Positions 11,411-22,905 of a stretch of 64,000 nucleotides of DNA are shown one piece after another. The position numbers were made by a program, and so were the translations under genes. Below the pieces are notes generated by a model, which did not search any database, was not told the origin of the DNA, and saw only the letters and a list, made by a program, of their open reading frames with translations. This DNA comes from Lineus longissimus. Taxonomy: Eukaryota; Nemertea; Pilidiophora; Heteronemertea; Lineidae. The stretch lies in NCBI RefSeq assembly GCF_910592395.1, contig NC_088314.1, positions 11,286,001 to 11,350,000 of the forward strand. Direction: 5' to 3'. Each line of letters starts with the position of its first letter. Within the stretch, counting starts at the first letter, position 1.

Positions 11411-13500
11411 CATCGGAGGCATTTGGATGTGAATGTCACGTGATCATAAGGTTTATTGCACTACATGTAGCTGTAACATTGCTTTTAAGTTGCTAAATAT
11501 CTATTCATCTGAAAAGCCAAGATCTCAATGAGCCGAAAAACTATGATATTGCTCAGTGGTCATTGGATGTCAGACTTCATCTCTTGTAGTCATGATCATA
11601 CCCAAAGGATCCAAGATGATGGGAAAGTGCCAAATTCCACAGCATATACCATCACCTGCCTTTGTTTAATACAATAACAACCTGGTACAGTATATGCATT
11701 GCTTGAAAAGGTTAAAAGCATCAAAGGCATTTTCAACATGTTCATAAGGGTGGTTCATAAAGTAGCACCACACAGAAGGATGAGGCATTCGTGATGATGT
11801 AGCCTATAGCACAAGGTCCACCTGATACAATCTGTGCTCATCCAGAAAAAAATCTGGAGGAACATCCATGGAACTGATTCCGTGGGGACACTTCCCCAGC
11901 TCAGTATCAACAAGTCAGCCTACAAAAGTAGTGGTATGGGATGACACCAAATGCAATTAGAGAGAAGTTTCCCAGATGGAACCTGAAGTCCATCAGCCTT
12001 TTGTGTCTACCATGGGGGCAAACCAACGAAGGTCTTACAGTACGGACAAGTGGACGCATTCAACATTCAATTTTTTTCTGTGAAAAGATTTGCATTTACA
12101 ACTTTGAATAAAGGATAAAGGCTGGACATATTTTAGGAGTTAGACCAAGCAGTGTGATAGGCCTTTTAATTTTTTACATTCAAATCAAACATCAACATTT
12201 TGTGACACTTTTTGGCAATGCAAAGAAATAATAACCACAAACCGATGACAAGAATCTAGTCTAGACATCTTACCTGGTGTGTTGAGCGGATGATCGACTT
12301 ATACCATTGATTTCAGATGATTTTATTCCTTCTAATTTATGCTTCAAGCCCAACAAAAAAATGGCTAACGTCTACATCCAAACTTGCACAAGACAATATT
12401 TAAATTTCAGGCACTTGAATTCATCAATCGCCGCCTTCTTGGATGTTGGCACCCTGAGATTCAGTTTTTTTTATAGTCCTACGTCATCTACTACGTCATC
12501 AGTCTGCAATCTAGGCCATATTATATCCTCATCTGCTAAAACTCAGCCTCGTTGCTAAAACTCAGCCTCGTTTTGGTACCAATGCATGATAGTGCATTGG
12601 TACTGCAATGTACTACCTGTCTGATAGAGAGTAGCCAAATGATTATGTGCCACTTAAAGTGTCCCCTGTGACCATACAGTTACCCACATCTGTTTTAATC
12701 TTGCTGATATTGGAGAATAGGTTACTCACTGACTGTTTATAATGTTTATCCTCAAACATATTATCCTATTTAGCTCCAGTAGACAGATTAATAATCCTAA
12801 ATAATCCTGAAGGGTGTGGCTGCCCTTTTTGGGCGTGTTCTGGGAGGCTTAAAGAGCCTTGAGGGTGAAAAATCCACTAGGCCTCTCTCTTGATATCTTG
12901 ACTAATGGTATGCAAAATGTTGATTTCATATCTCAACTGGTCTCTGCTATATTATTGGTTATAGTCATGAGGGGCAGGGTTCTAAAATGCCAATCAACAG
13001 AAAAAAGCTGTTGTCTTAGCGTGGTCTCAGCCAATTAGCTCAGTATCTATGCACATTTTGGCACATAATGATGCCTTCTTTCAGATGCAAGCGGTCTGAT
13101 GGCTTGAAATTAAAATAGTTCTGAGAAATCTTCAAATAAACAGTGTCTTGATAGATGGGGTCAAACATGCTGAGAGACACATGTTGGGTGCCATGTTCTG
13201 TGAGGCTTAGAGTTCAAGACAGATGATGTATGATATCCATGGGTACATAATGTCCTAACGTATCAAAATATAGTCATCTTAAACTGAAATATACCACACA
13301 TGATGTAAAATCAGTACTTTGTTGGTGCTCATTTTGCAAATCAGAGTTAAAAATCCAGGACATGACCTACTTCCTTGATGCACATTCTGTATACCCTGCA
13401 CTAGTATGCATGTGTCAGTTGGTGTAGTGGTTGCTATGGCTAGGGCATTTTCACCATTAGTTAAGTTAGTTCATTGTAGAGTTTGAAGTAACTAGTACAT
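11411..13500. other. No gene seen; small tandem repeat and hairpin
   Basis: No coding region is supported. At 12535-12572 a 19-base unit (GCTAAAACTCAGCCTCGTT) is repeated twice exactly. At 12576-12603 there is a perfect 11-bp hairpin (GTACCAATGCA arms, 6-base loop). Confidence 0.5.
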
Positions 13501-14820
13501 CTATACTATAATGCGCGTTGTGGCCGCTATTTAGGAGGTAATTTTTGTTTCAAAATTGGGCCTTGGAAATGCGTCGAATTCTTGCAACCTTTGGCTTCGT
13601 AGGTCTGGATCATACGTAAGAGTGTCACTGAGGGTGTCATACGTCGAATATCTTCGTGGTTTTAGAATAAATAACAACTTTTCAGAGAACACGTCGACTG
13701 GAGAGCTCCGCTCATTCTCAAAAGCATACACAAACTTCACGCATATTCTCCCTGCCACATCAGTATTAGCTTCCAGCACGTATGTAGTGCTATACAACCT
13801 GGTCCATGGTGCAGGGTATTAGCAGGGAGATTAATGATAAGCCTGTGTTCTATTTTAGTTCTATTCGAGAAACACTGACCTGAGTGATAAGGCAAATTCT
13901 GCAGAGTGGCCTACCGGAACATGCAGTCAGGGTATCAATAAACAGTTATGCCAGGATGGACAAAATATGTACAGTGGCCAGCGCTTGCTCTTTGATTTAT
14001 TCTTTACTGACTGATGTTGTCAGTTTGAATTGCGTTCTGCATCTCTCCATGCGCCTGGCTTTGGTCCGACAGTGGCATTGTGTACGGGAGTGGGTAGGTG
14101 ATATGCCTAATATGTGAGGGCCTTATTTGGAACAGGACCTGCTGTCACTGGTCTCAATGCATTGTGCAAAATAGCGTACTCCAATCAATCTATTGGGGGT
14201 TGCATGTAGATAGCAGCAATAAGTCCCTTAATGCAGTTAATTTCGTGTTTAACCTTTATTAAAACTTCAGTAACGTTGGAAATTTAATGTGCTCGATCAT
14301 CGTGCCCATTTAACTAATGTATATTACATTTCAACTTTGCCCGCTCCATGGGTATATGCTAGTATACCTAATTGATAATATATCCCAAATGTCCACTTAG
14401 ATTAGTTAGCATAGCTCCATAGGTTTATAATATTCATGAAATTTTTTATCTTTCACCCATGGGTGGATGGAGCCCATGTGGTCAACATGAGCTAGTAGCT
14501 AGTTAGTTGTCCACCATACAACATGCTTGGGGTTGTTTCTTTTGGATTGCTATCCAGTCAATCACGGATGCCTCTCCATCATGGAATGGCTATATTGAGC
14601 ATGTCCTAATTAGAGTCTGGCCTGCTTGCAGCAGATATGCCACTCAGCGTAAACCAAACCGAGGCCATCAGATTACGCGGGAACTGATATCAATTACATA
14701 TTCCTGGTCAGGATCGTAGACTGACTGTAAGGAATGAAATCGCCACCTCTTGTGTCAAGATTGGCATACATGCAGCTTCAGGTCCAATCAGGAGAGCAGA
14801 ATATGACTACGCAACTATGA
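13501..14820. other. No supported gene; overlapping ORFs at 13531-13822
   Basis: Both strands are open for 88 codons across 13531-13822. The minus-strand reading looks slightly more protein-like, but neither has splice borders or a recognisable domain. The rest is AT-rich with no feature. Confidence 0.4.
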
Positions 14821-14829
14821 CGTCAAAGT

Positions 14830-16918
14830 GAGTTTTTTTAAGAATTCGTAATTTTCTGGGCCAATAACACCCTCTAAAGGAAAATATTTAACTAATTCAT
14901 ATTTTTCCCTGAAAATTTTTTATTTCAGCTAAATTTTAGACCATAATTGAACTCTATTTTTCCTCGAGTAAGCGAGATAAGGGCCGATGTTTAGCCAGGA
15001 GGGGATTGGTTTGATAGAGAATTCTGGCAGTTTGGTTAGGGAATATTTGAAAGAGTTTAGAGTTGGTTTCGCACGTATAGAAAGGTCGAGAGCATTCCAG
15101 TCGCGGATTGTAGAAGGGAAGAAGCTTGAGTAGAGACTATTAGTGCGGCAAAAGAAAGGTGTTATACTGTTGTTTGCAGCTAAACGTGTGTTATGGTAGT
15201 GACTATCGACGGTTAGTTCTGGGATGAGGTCTTTGAGGTAGGTTGGTGCAAGTCCGTTTAAAATTTTGTAGAACATCACGTGGCGGTGGAACTTCCTGCG
15301 CTTTTCGAGTGGTAGAAGGCCAGATTCTCTGTAAAGGTCGCGGTGGTGAGAGCTGATTGTTTATCATGTTATACATCGCATTGCATTGATTTGAGTTTTT
15401 TTCCAGTTTTGCTGCTAAGTTCTGGGGGAGTCCGTCCCATACAACGTCTGCGTATTCGAGCTTGCTTCTGACAAATGTCTTGTAGAGCGTTAGTAAAGTT
15501 TGTATATCCGTTTTGTATTTGATGTTTTGTAGTATGCCAAGTCTGCGGTTTGCGGTCGTAACTATTGACTGGATATGGTCGTCCCAGGTTCCTTTGTCGT
15601 TGAAAGTTAATCCGAGGTGCTTGTGTGACTTGGCTTGATCAGTTGCGACGTTGTTGAGATGACAGTGGATAACAGAGGGTTGTCTCCGCCTGCTCGTAAT
15701 CAGATACAGCGTTTTTGTTGCGTTGTAGTTGATTGCCCATGCGTAAAGATTGTTTATATCCTGCTGGATTTCGGGCGTGCATGCTATGAGGTTTCGTGAT
15801 GCGAATGCGTTTGAAGTGTCGTCGGCAAACAGTCTCGTTCTGCTGTTTGTTTCCTCCGTGACATCGTTTATGTAGATCAGGAACATCAGTGGGCCTAGAA
15901 TAGATCTTTGGGGGACGCCAGCGTTGACTCGAAGCCATTCTGAGGATTTCCCGTTGATTACTACCTGTTGTTGCCTGTCTTGGAGGTAGCTCTTGAACCA
16001 TGATAGCAGGTTTCCTCTGATGCCAAACTGGTAAAGTTTCGATGCGATGCCTTTATGAGAAGTCTTGTCAAAAGCTTTGGAAATGTCACAGGATAGTGAG
16101 AAAACTTCCTTCTGTTCATCGAGGTCCATTAGTATTTGATGGTTTATTTCGAGGAGTTGGGTAACTTCAGAGTGGTTAGCCAGGAATCCAGATTGGTTCT
16201 TCGAGATCAGCAAACAGACATGGTTGTAGACATTTCTGTGGACAATTTTTTCGAAAAGTTTTCCTATGACACTGAGGAGGGAAATGGGTCTGTAGTTTAT
16301 CGTTTTAGATTTATCGTGCCTGTCACCTTTCTTGAATATGGGGGTAATGTTTGCTTTTTTCCATGTTTCTGGGAATATGTTTTCATTCAGAGATCTGTTG
16401 AAAAGGATGTGGAGCGGTTTCATCAATTGGAGCTTCAATGAATGAACTATGCGAGGGCTGATGCCGTCTGGGCCGATGGCCTTGTTAGTGTCCATGATGG
16501 CGATTTGATATCCTGTTCTGTGATTTTGATGTCGTTGAGCTTGTTGTTGGTGAGGTTTGGGAGTTCTTCTTGGGCGGGTATGTTGGTCTCATCTACGTTG
16601 CAGATTTTGGCAAAGTGAGCGTTGAGGATGTTGGCCTTGGTTGTAGGGTCGTCTACGGACAAGCCATTGACATTTAGTGAAGGAGTTGTGTTGTCTTTGC
16701 TTGAACTGCAGATGCTTTTGGCGAGTTTCCACCAGTCTTTATCCTATCTTCCATTCTTCAATTTGTCCGTTATCGAAGAAAGGTGGGAATCCTTTGCCTT
16801 CTTGATCAGTGAGATAACGTGGTTGCGTCGTTTTTTGAAGATATCATAATCGATGTTAGAACCGGATTTCTTTGCTTTTCCAAAGAGCTTGTTTCTTTCG
16901 TTAATTTTTATTTTCATC
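14830..16918 (-). mobile_element. Non-LTR retrotransposon (LINE), 5'-truncated
   Basis: Minus-strand insertion whose 3' end lies near 14830 and whose coding region runs up to about 16915, where family A repeat sequence begins. Only the reverse-transcriptase half and the C-terminal region remain; there is no endonuclease. 5' truncation is the normal outcome of target-primed reverse transcription. The RT sequence style fits the Jockey/CR1-like group. Confidence 0.85.
14929..16915 (-). pseudogene. LINE reverse transcriptase, frameshifted
   Basis: Read in three minus-strand frames. At 16496-16915: pre-RT region, with a TAG near 16745. At 15203-16495: the RT core, with AIGPDGISP, NYRPISLLSVIGKLFEKI, the motif A aspartate in SCDISKAFD, GVPQRSILGP (family consensus has G where R stands), and the catalytic FADD box in RLFADDTS, then KHLGLTF...W and LEYADVVWDGLP. 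At 14929 to about 15350: the C-terminal segment with MFYKILNGLAPTYL and SFFPSTIRDWNAL. Frame changes lie near 16495 and 15350. The copy cannot make an intact polyprotein. Confidence 0.88.
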
Positions 16919-17870
16919 CTGGTTAAGAAACATGCTACATGTACAGTATACAGGTCAAATCAAATCAGTACAACATGCGATGTATCCTTGCTTGGAGTAC
17001 CTACCATAAACTTTTTATGTTTTTAGTTTTGGCCCCCTGGTGGACAAGTCGAGAATCAGATCAGCCCGAAATTCGGTGTCGGAGGTTATTTCCCGACGGC
17101 CAGATTTGAAGTGGCTAGGTCCAAGAAATTATAATTTCCCCAAATGGCCAATTTACAGTACATTTGACCTCTGTGACCTTGAAAAGTAGGTCAAATCAAA
17201 AAAGACCCGGGTGACACATTGAATGGTTAAGAAGTTAAGGAATAATCACATTTTTAAGGTTTTTGGATTTTGCCCCCTGGTATCAAGTGGTGAATCATAT
17301 TGGACCGAACTTCAGTCCCTGAGATCACCTGACTAAGGGGTACATGTGTGCCAAATTTTGGATCAATAGTCATTGCAGTTTAGAAACGTGCCCCAGTTAC
17401 ATCCTAACGGCCAATTTACGCCATTTGGCCTGTGACCTTGAAAAGTAGGTCAAATCAAAAACCCGTACGACATGTGATGTAGCCTTGCTAGGAGTACCTA
17501 CCATAAAATGTTTATTTAAAACGGATCATTAACAAGAGACATATCACACTTTTTATGTTTTCAGTTTTGGCCCCCTGGTGGCCAAGTTATGAACCAGACC
17601 GACCGAAATTCAATGTCAGAGTACCTCTGACTTAGGGGGTCATGTGTACAAAATTTCAATTTCATAGCACTGGGGGTTAAGAAACATGCCACAGGATACG
17701 ACGGACAACGGACACAGGGCTATCGTATAGACTCCCCTAACGGTGAGCCAATAAGCAAGATAATACACTTTTTCCCTTTTTTAGTTTTGGTTCCTGGTGG
17801 CCTAGTCGAAGAATCTGATCGAACCGAAATATGTTGTCACAGGTTATGACGTAACAAGAGGCCCAAGGGC
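16919..17870 (-). repeat. Family A array (three to four modules)
   Basis: Tandem modules of about 300 bp, each with GCCCCCTGGTGG, AAACGTGCCMC, GGCCAATTTAC and a TTTGACCTCTGTGACCTTGA block followed by GTAGGTCAAAT (about 17166, 17425). It ends near 17870 with AGAGGCCCAAGGGCCTGG and CTCAGCTGAG. Confidence 0.8.
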
Positions 17871-18437
17871 CTGGCGCTCAGCTGAGTTAATATCATTAAT
17901 ATCTTCCCGGTGTTTAGTTCATTATGCATGAAAATGGCATGCTCCATGGTATTTGATGTTACAAAGGGCTCTATAGTTGAAGTACAACATTAAATTGCAG
18001 CTTTAAAGGTATCCTTTTGCGTTCACTACGGTACCAATGTTTTTGGTTGACATAATTATGCCACTGTTCATTCCTCAATCCTGACCATAATTCGGGTGAA
18101 ATCATCGTATGAAAATATTTACCGAAACATGAAGTTTATGCCATGAATGAGGATACTCATTGTCATAGCCTCGTTTACAAGTACGAAGTATTTTCCCGCG
18201 AATATTCAAAACTGCTTGGCTCCTTGCCAGTTAAATAACATGTGACTATACACAAAATAGAAAACTTTGATGGAAATTGTAAATCATTTTTTTATCTATC
18301 AGGGGAAACAAGCTGATGATGATCAAATAAATCATTCATGAGAAATCGTTTTGTTGCTGAAGCTTGCATGACGAAGTTAATGCTAAACCTTTTCTTGTGC
18401 TCTACTGCGCCACCGTAGTTTTCTATTTAGACCAGCG

Positions 18438-18894
18438 ATGACGTCATTTCTGGAGATTCCCTACATTGTCCAATGAGCGCTTTTTAAAATGTGCCATATG
18501 GTATTGTACAGTATGCAATGTATTTTTTCAGCGCTGCCAGTTGCCGAACAGAATGCCGTAGCTCCCTCAATTTCCAATCAATTTTTATGGGAGTGACATT
18601 ATTGTATTGCTTAGAATGTCTACTTTTTACTCATGAAAGAATCGTAGAACTAAAACTTAATAGGCGAACAGAATCATGCCGATTCACTGCACATACTGTG
18701 GGAATTCTCCACTTCAAAATACATCGGCGATGTCATCGCGAACAGAGCATGCACTTCCGATATCGTTTTCACAGAAATGTGGCCAAATTTTCAAGAACAA
18801 ATTTCTGAAAGTAGTCCCTAAAGACCTTATGACTACCACTGAAACGAACTAGTGATAATATCGCCTACCAGACTACTTTTTAGGCAGAAAATTG
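18438..18894 (+). repeat. Dispersed 450-bp repeat (family D), copy 1
   Basis: Matches 62440-62887 in inverted orientation along its full length, with shared phrases TGACGTCATTTCTGG, GTTGCCGAACAGAATGCCG, ATCATGCTGATTCACTGC-like and AAAGACCTTATGACTACC. The 105-codon ORF at 18491-18808 is not conserved as an ORF in the other copy, so it is not a gene. Confidence 0.75.
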
Positions 18895-19494
18895 GGTACT
18901 TGAGTGTCATTGAGCTCCAAGATTATTGCACATAGCGTAAACAACATGCCGCCATTTTGTCTCCGCTTCGGTATTTCGTAGGCCGCTTATAATGCACCTT
19001 CTCAATTAAATCCAACATAATAATAAGGCCTTACATCGTTGATTGAATAGGAACACCACACAAAACACAATAAAGTGGGGGTACAATCGATTACGAAGCT
19101 GAAGTGAACAGTGATTTATTCCTGGAGCTACTGCTTTTGTTGTGTAGCTGCCATGTTTTGAGAACTGGCAAATAGGAGACTTCATTGATGGCCGACGTCA
19201 TCGGGCGGGAATTTGAATCGGCAGAAATAATTAAAAGGCAGGTAGCGCCCTCTCCTGTTAAAATTTTGAACATTTTCTCAATAAAATAGATTTTCAAGAA
19301 TTTTATCTTAATATTAGAGCATATTTCGACTAATTCTGCTGCTCCTAGGCCGATATAGGCCAGTTTCCTTCATGCACTCTCGCTCGCAGGAAGTAGGTCG
19401 AATGGCGACAAATTTTGTTTTGAAAGTAGAGTTTGACAAGAAGTATCCAGAAATGCAAAATTGAAGTCTCTAGGTCTTACGGTTACAAAATGTG
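18895..19494. other. No gene seen
   Basis: Unique sequence without supported coding or repeat structure. Confidence 0.45.
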
Positions 19495-19509
19495 CACCAT
19501 GGGTTTAAC

Positions 19510-19543
<34 letters not shown>

Positions 19544-19745
19544 ATGGATGGACAGACGGACGCCACTGAACAACTTATTTGACAAGCTCGGCTGACTTAG
19601 TCAGCTGAGCTAAAAAGTGTTTTATACCAAATTTCAAGTTCATAGCTGTAGCGGTTAAGAAATGTGCCATGGTTACACTCAACAGCCAATTTACGCCATA
19701 TGACCTTCATGACCTTGAAAATTTGATCAAATCAAGTTTGGTATC
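19495..19745. repeat. Family C-like hairpin end with (GGAT)n, then family A fragment
   Basis: A (GGAT)n microsatellite at about 19510-19553 lies before ACAGACGGACG and a hairpin AGCTCGGCTGACTTAGTCAGCTGAGCT, the same end structure as at 3179-3205. A family A fragment (TGACCTTCATGACCTTGAAAA) follows at 19690-19735. Confidence 0.65.
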
Positions 19746-19922
19746 AACTGTCAGCACATGGTGGCACTGGCCGAAAAATGGCTGCCACAGCGAAAGGGTA
19801 AAGTCATGATGTGATGCGAAAACCTTGGTGGTCAAAATGCCGATGGTAGAGACTGCGAACAACCTAGTTATTATCTTAAAACTTTCCTCAAAATAATCTC
19901 AAAACTTTTGATCCACACTTAC

Positions 19923-20311
19923 CAAGTCTATTCTTGAATAGACTCTATCACAATCCTTCAGTGGGCAAAAGAAAGGCCGCTGCTTTGTGTGAGTCCGCAT
20001 GTGAGAAGTCAGATGAGTCGCAATTCCAAATTCCTTGCCACAAAGTGCACATGCAAATGGCTCCATACCACAGTGGCGGTATTTCCTTTGGTGATAATGC
20101 AAGGAGGACTTTGTTTTGAAGGACTGGCTGCATGCTGGGCAAGTAAATAACCCTGGCTTTCCTGGGTTGACAGCAACGTCCGCCGGTACTGATGTGAAAG
20201 ACACCTCTTCCTTGTGCTCCACATCACTGGTTGGCTCCAACTTCACCAGTACGTCATTCATGTTTCTGCTTTTTTAGTCTTGGACATCGAACGAGTCATA
20301 GATACCGATTA
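19923..20311 (-). CDS. C2H2 zinc-finger protein, one exon
   Basis: Minus-strand exon bounded by an acceptor (TTTATTTCATTCCAG, exon starts at 20311) and a consensus donor (GACTTG then GTAAGT at 19922). The coding part starts at the ATG at 20261 and gives 113 codons, ending in phase 0. Residues 1-37 are acidic and lead into three fingers: FTCPACSQSFKTKSSLHYHQRKYRH, split as CPAC and HYHQ..H; FACALCGKEF with HLTSHMRTH; and FFCPLKDC, whose histidines must lie in a later exon. C2H2 arrays normally bind DNA in the nucleus. No further finger exon was found to the left, so the next intron is long or the gene is broken. Orthology cannot be assigned. Confidence 0.82.
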
Positions 20312-20925
20312 CTGGAATGAAATAAAACAACTCCAGGTAAATATGCAATAAATAAAAATGGAAGAACATCTCTTTGAACCAGTGCAAGATGTTTTCGTAG
20401 GCCAAGAACAGCTTAGGTGGCACAAAAAAGACAGGCATGATGGTGCAGGCCATCACATTTGGTCCCCAACTTTACATATGTAGGAGGCAATTTTATTACT
20501 GCTGGTGTTGGAAGAAACTTAAATATGATCATCCTGACATAATGAGTATCATATACCCCTCAAGTTCACTAGTTATGTCTAAGGTTGTGACAGTAGGTAC
20601 ATCTTACATTACTAGTAGTGATGGTTCCTTGGACTGTGATAACCCAGCAAGATGCATGCATGACTGCAACCCATGCCATCTGGACGTTTGAAGTGTAGCA
20701 TGTGACAAACCAGTTGATGCATGGTCACAACCTAGGGGCAACCAGTAAATGCAGTCTTCATTGATTTTAACATCAATTCCTTCCTTCGGTTGTGACGAAC
20801 CAGTCCAGTAGAGAGGTACATGGTCACAACATATGGCATAGGGAAAACAAGTATGCAAGGTCAGGACCATGTCCAAGCAGTCAATTGATAGTCAGCATGA
20901 TAGAGTAAAAACAGATGCAGGTCTG
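20312..20925. other. Upstream region of the zinc-finger exon; no gene seen
   Basis: Contains GATGCATGGTCACAACC-like phrases in two imperfect copies (20715-20870). A 90-codon minus ORF at 20604-20876 spans these copies and has no recognisable domain. Confidence 0.4.
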
Positions 20926-21785
20926 CTTACCCCTAGATGGCTAAAAATGAAATGTCCTGGGGACATTGTGCTCACCTGGGAATCATTAGGTTGCAGATGA
21001 AATGACATAAGGAGGTTAAATTGACTTTTAGATATGACAAAATGTGGCACTGTCAATGACACTTTTAGAGTTTGACCTCTGTAAACTTGATAAACTAGGT
21101 CACAATTGACCTGAATTGTGTCAACTGGTGCCTCAATATAAAATTTGAAGAATCTCAGACAAATAGTAGCGAAATATATCAACTTCAGTGGAATTTTAGA
21201 GTTTGACCTTTCTGACCTTCAAGTGTAGCATCAGGTCAAGGTCAAAATGTTATACGCTCTATGTCAATCCTGATCACATCGATCAATGATGCACCTTTGA
21301 GGATTACACAGTGAAGGTTTATTGATATAACTGACATTGAGTTTTATGACCTGACCTACTTACACCTGAAAAGAAGAGCCTAGAACAATTAATGACGAAA
21401 CGTGCTACCTTCCCTGAAAATTTAGAGTTTGACCTTTGTGACCTTCAAAAGTAAGTCGAATCAAAAACCTGTAATATTATGTCATGTAGTCTTATCAGAA
21501 GTACTGACAGTAAAAAATACATTGTTCAAGCTATCAGCGTTCATGAGATATTGATATAAAATAAGGTTTTCAAAGATGGCCGCCTGGAGCCCAGAAAGTA
21601 GCTCAAATGGTGATGATTTTTTTTTGTGTCAAGTCATGTTTTCATAAGACATACTCACACCAAGTTTCAACTTTCTAGACTCAATAGTGAGCAAATGTGC
21701 CCCTAGTATTGTTGACTGACCGACGAACGGACGCACGACAGACAAGACGTGATGAGATAAGCTCACCCATGTGAGCTAAAAAGTG
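20926..21785 (-). repeat. Diverged family A repeat
   Basis: Several degenerate modules with GTTTGACCTYTGTGACCTTC blocks (21062, 21200, 21430), AAACGTGCYAC, and a terminal hairpin AAGCTCACCCATGTGAGCTAAAAA (21758-21781). It is more diverged than the copies at 28-32 and 51-53 kb. Confidence 0.65.
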
Positions 21786-22360
21786 TATTTTTCCAAAAAT
21801 ATGTGTAGTCTCTGAAATTATTTGTGTAATATTGCTAATAAATGTGTAGTGCCTATATGCTATAAAATCTCATTCTCTGCAGGATTTACTGGACTGCAAA
21901 GTCAAGTTACCCCAAGGTATTATGGATCTGGGTCATTGCAGACAACTGAGACTGCTCTCTGCCCATTAGTAACGTGTATAGGACTGGGAATCACTCTAGT
22001 TTCTGACGACTGTTATCGGCCTTTTTTTTATGTGTCTTGGCGGATCAATTGCTGCCATTTTGCAGCTCGCTACGAAATCGCAATTCACTGAAAACCTAGT
22101 TGTCTGCCGAAATGAGATATCCATTGAGATTTCCATCGTGATTTCGTTGATCACACAGAGTGCCGCAAGCAAGACTATCGAGATACGGGTTAAGCTATCT
22201 ATAACCAGACGTCGCCACGAGTACTGTGAGCACAGTTTCTTGGTTTCATCATGCCGGGAAAGGGCGGCAGATGTTTTTAACAGGGGTTTACATTTTCTTT
22301 TGCGAATTTGGGCTGAAAAAAAGTTGTCAGATATACAACAATTTAAAGTTGAACTGCATG

Positions 22361-22650
22361 AACAAAAACAGAAGCATCCATGTTTTAAAAAAAGACCACT
22401 GCGAGGTGCAAACATCCGAAACACCCTTCAGAAGTCTGCCAGAAACATGATTGTACATGGCAAACAGTGGCGCTGCCGTCAGTCTGTAGCAGAACACCGG
22501 AAGTGCTGGATCATGTGTGTAAGTACATGTACAAATGCACGTAAGCCATGTTCAAGCATGCAGGCGGCCTACAATGTACATGCATGTACGTTCGTGTGTC
22601 CTGATGATAACCTGAAGAAAACAAACGATACAATTACAAGTTAGAACAAG
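22361..22650 (+). repeat. Dispersed repeat E with residual exon, copy 1
   Basis: About 290 bp repeated in inverted orientation at about 26133-26432. Shared content includes CGAAACACCCTTCAGAAGTC, GGAAGTGCTGGATCATGTG and a shared GTAAGTACATG that looks like a splice donor. Both copies keep partial open frames, but the best frame differs between them, so this may be a decayed exon of a repeated gene. The product is not recognised. Confidence 0.6.
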
Positions 22651-22680
22651 CCCTACGGCGATAATGGCTCACTGTGAGAA

Positions 22681-22905
22681 ATGATTGCTATAATGTTGTC
22701 AACAGGGACTGGACCAATTGGTTCACTTACTGAATCCAAGATGGCGGACCACCAGACTAAAATGCGAGTACTAATTGAAGAGCTTAGAAGTATAATCAGG
22801 CTAAGGCACATTTTAAACCCTATATTTGGAGAAAAATGCAAAAATATGAAAAAAATCTTCACATTCCCTGGAAACACGCAAGTGATGATTTCTAGATATC
22901 GCTGA
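22681..22905 (+). CDS. Possible short exon, unrecognised
   Basis: From the ATG in AAGATGGCGGACCACC (about 22740) 54 codons are open, lysine/arginine-rich. The start context is good, but there is no domain, no clear donor and no partner exon. The assignment is weak. Confidence 0.2.
   Translation: MIAIMLSTGTGPIGSLTESKMADHQTKMRVLIEELRSIIRLRHILNPIFGEKCKNMKKIFTFPGNTQVMISRYR

Noticed and set aside
13531-13822. 88-codon ORFs on both strands
   Set aside because: No domain, no splice borders, and two-strand openness is expected occasionally by chance.
15639-16001. 120-codon minus ORF inside the LINE
   Set aside because: Shadow frame of the reverse transcriptase.
18491-18808. 105-codon ORF
   Set aside because: Its inverted copy at 62440-62887 does not keep the frame.
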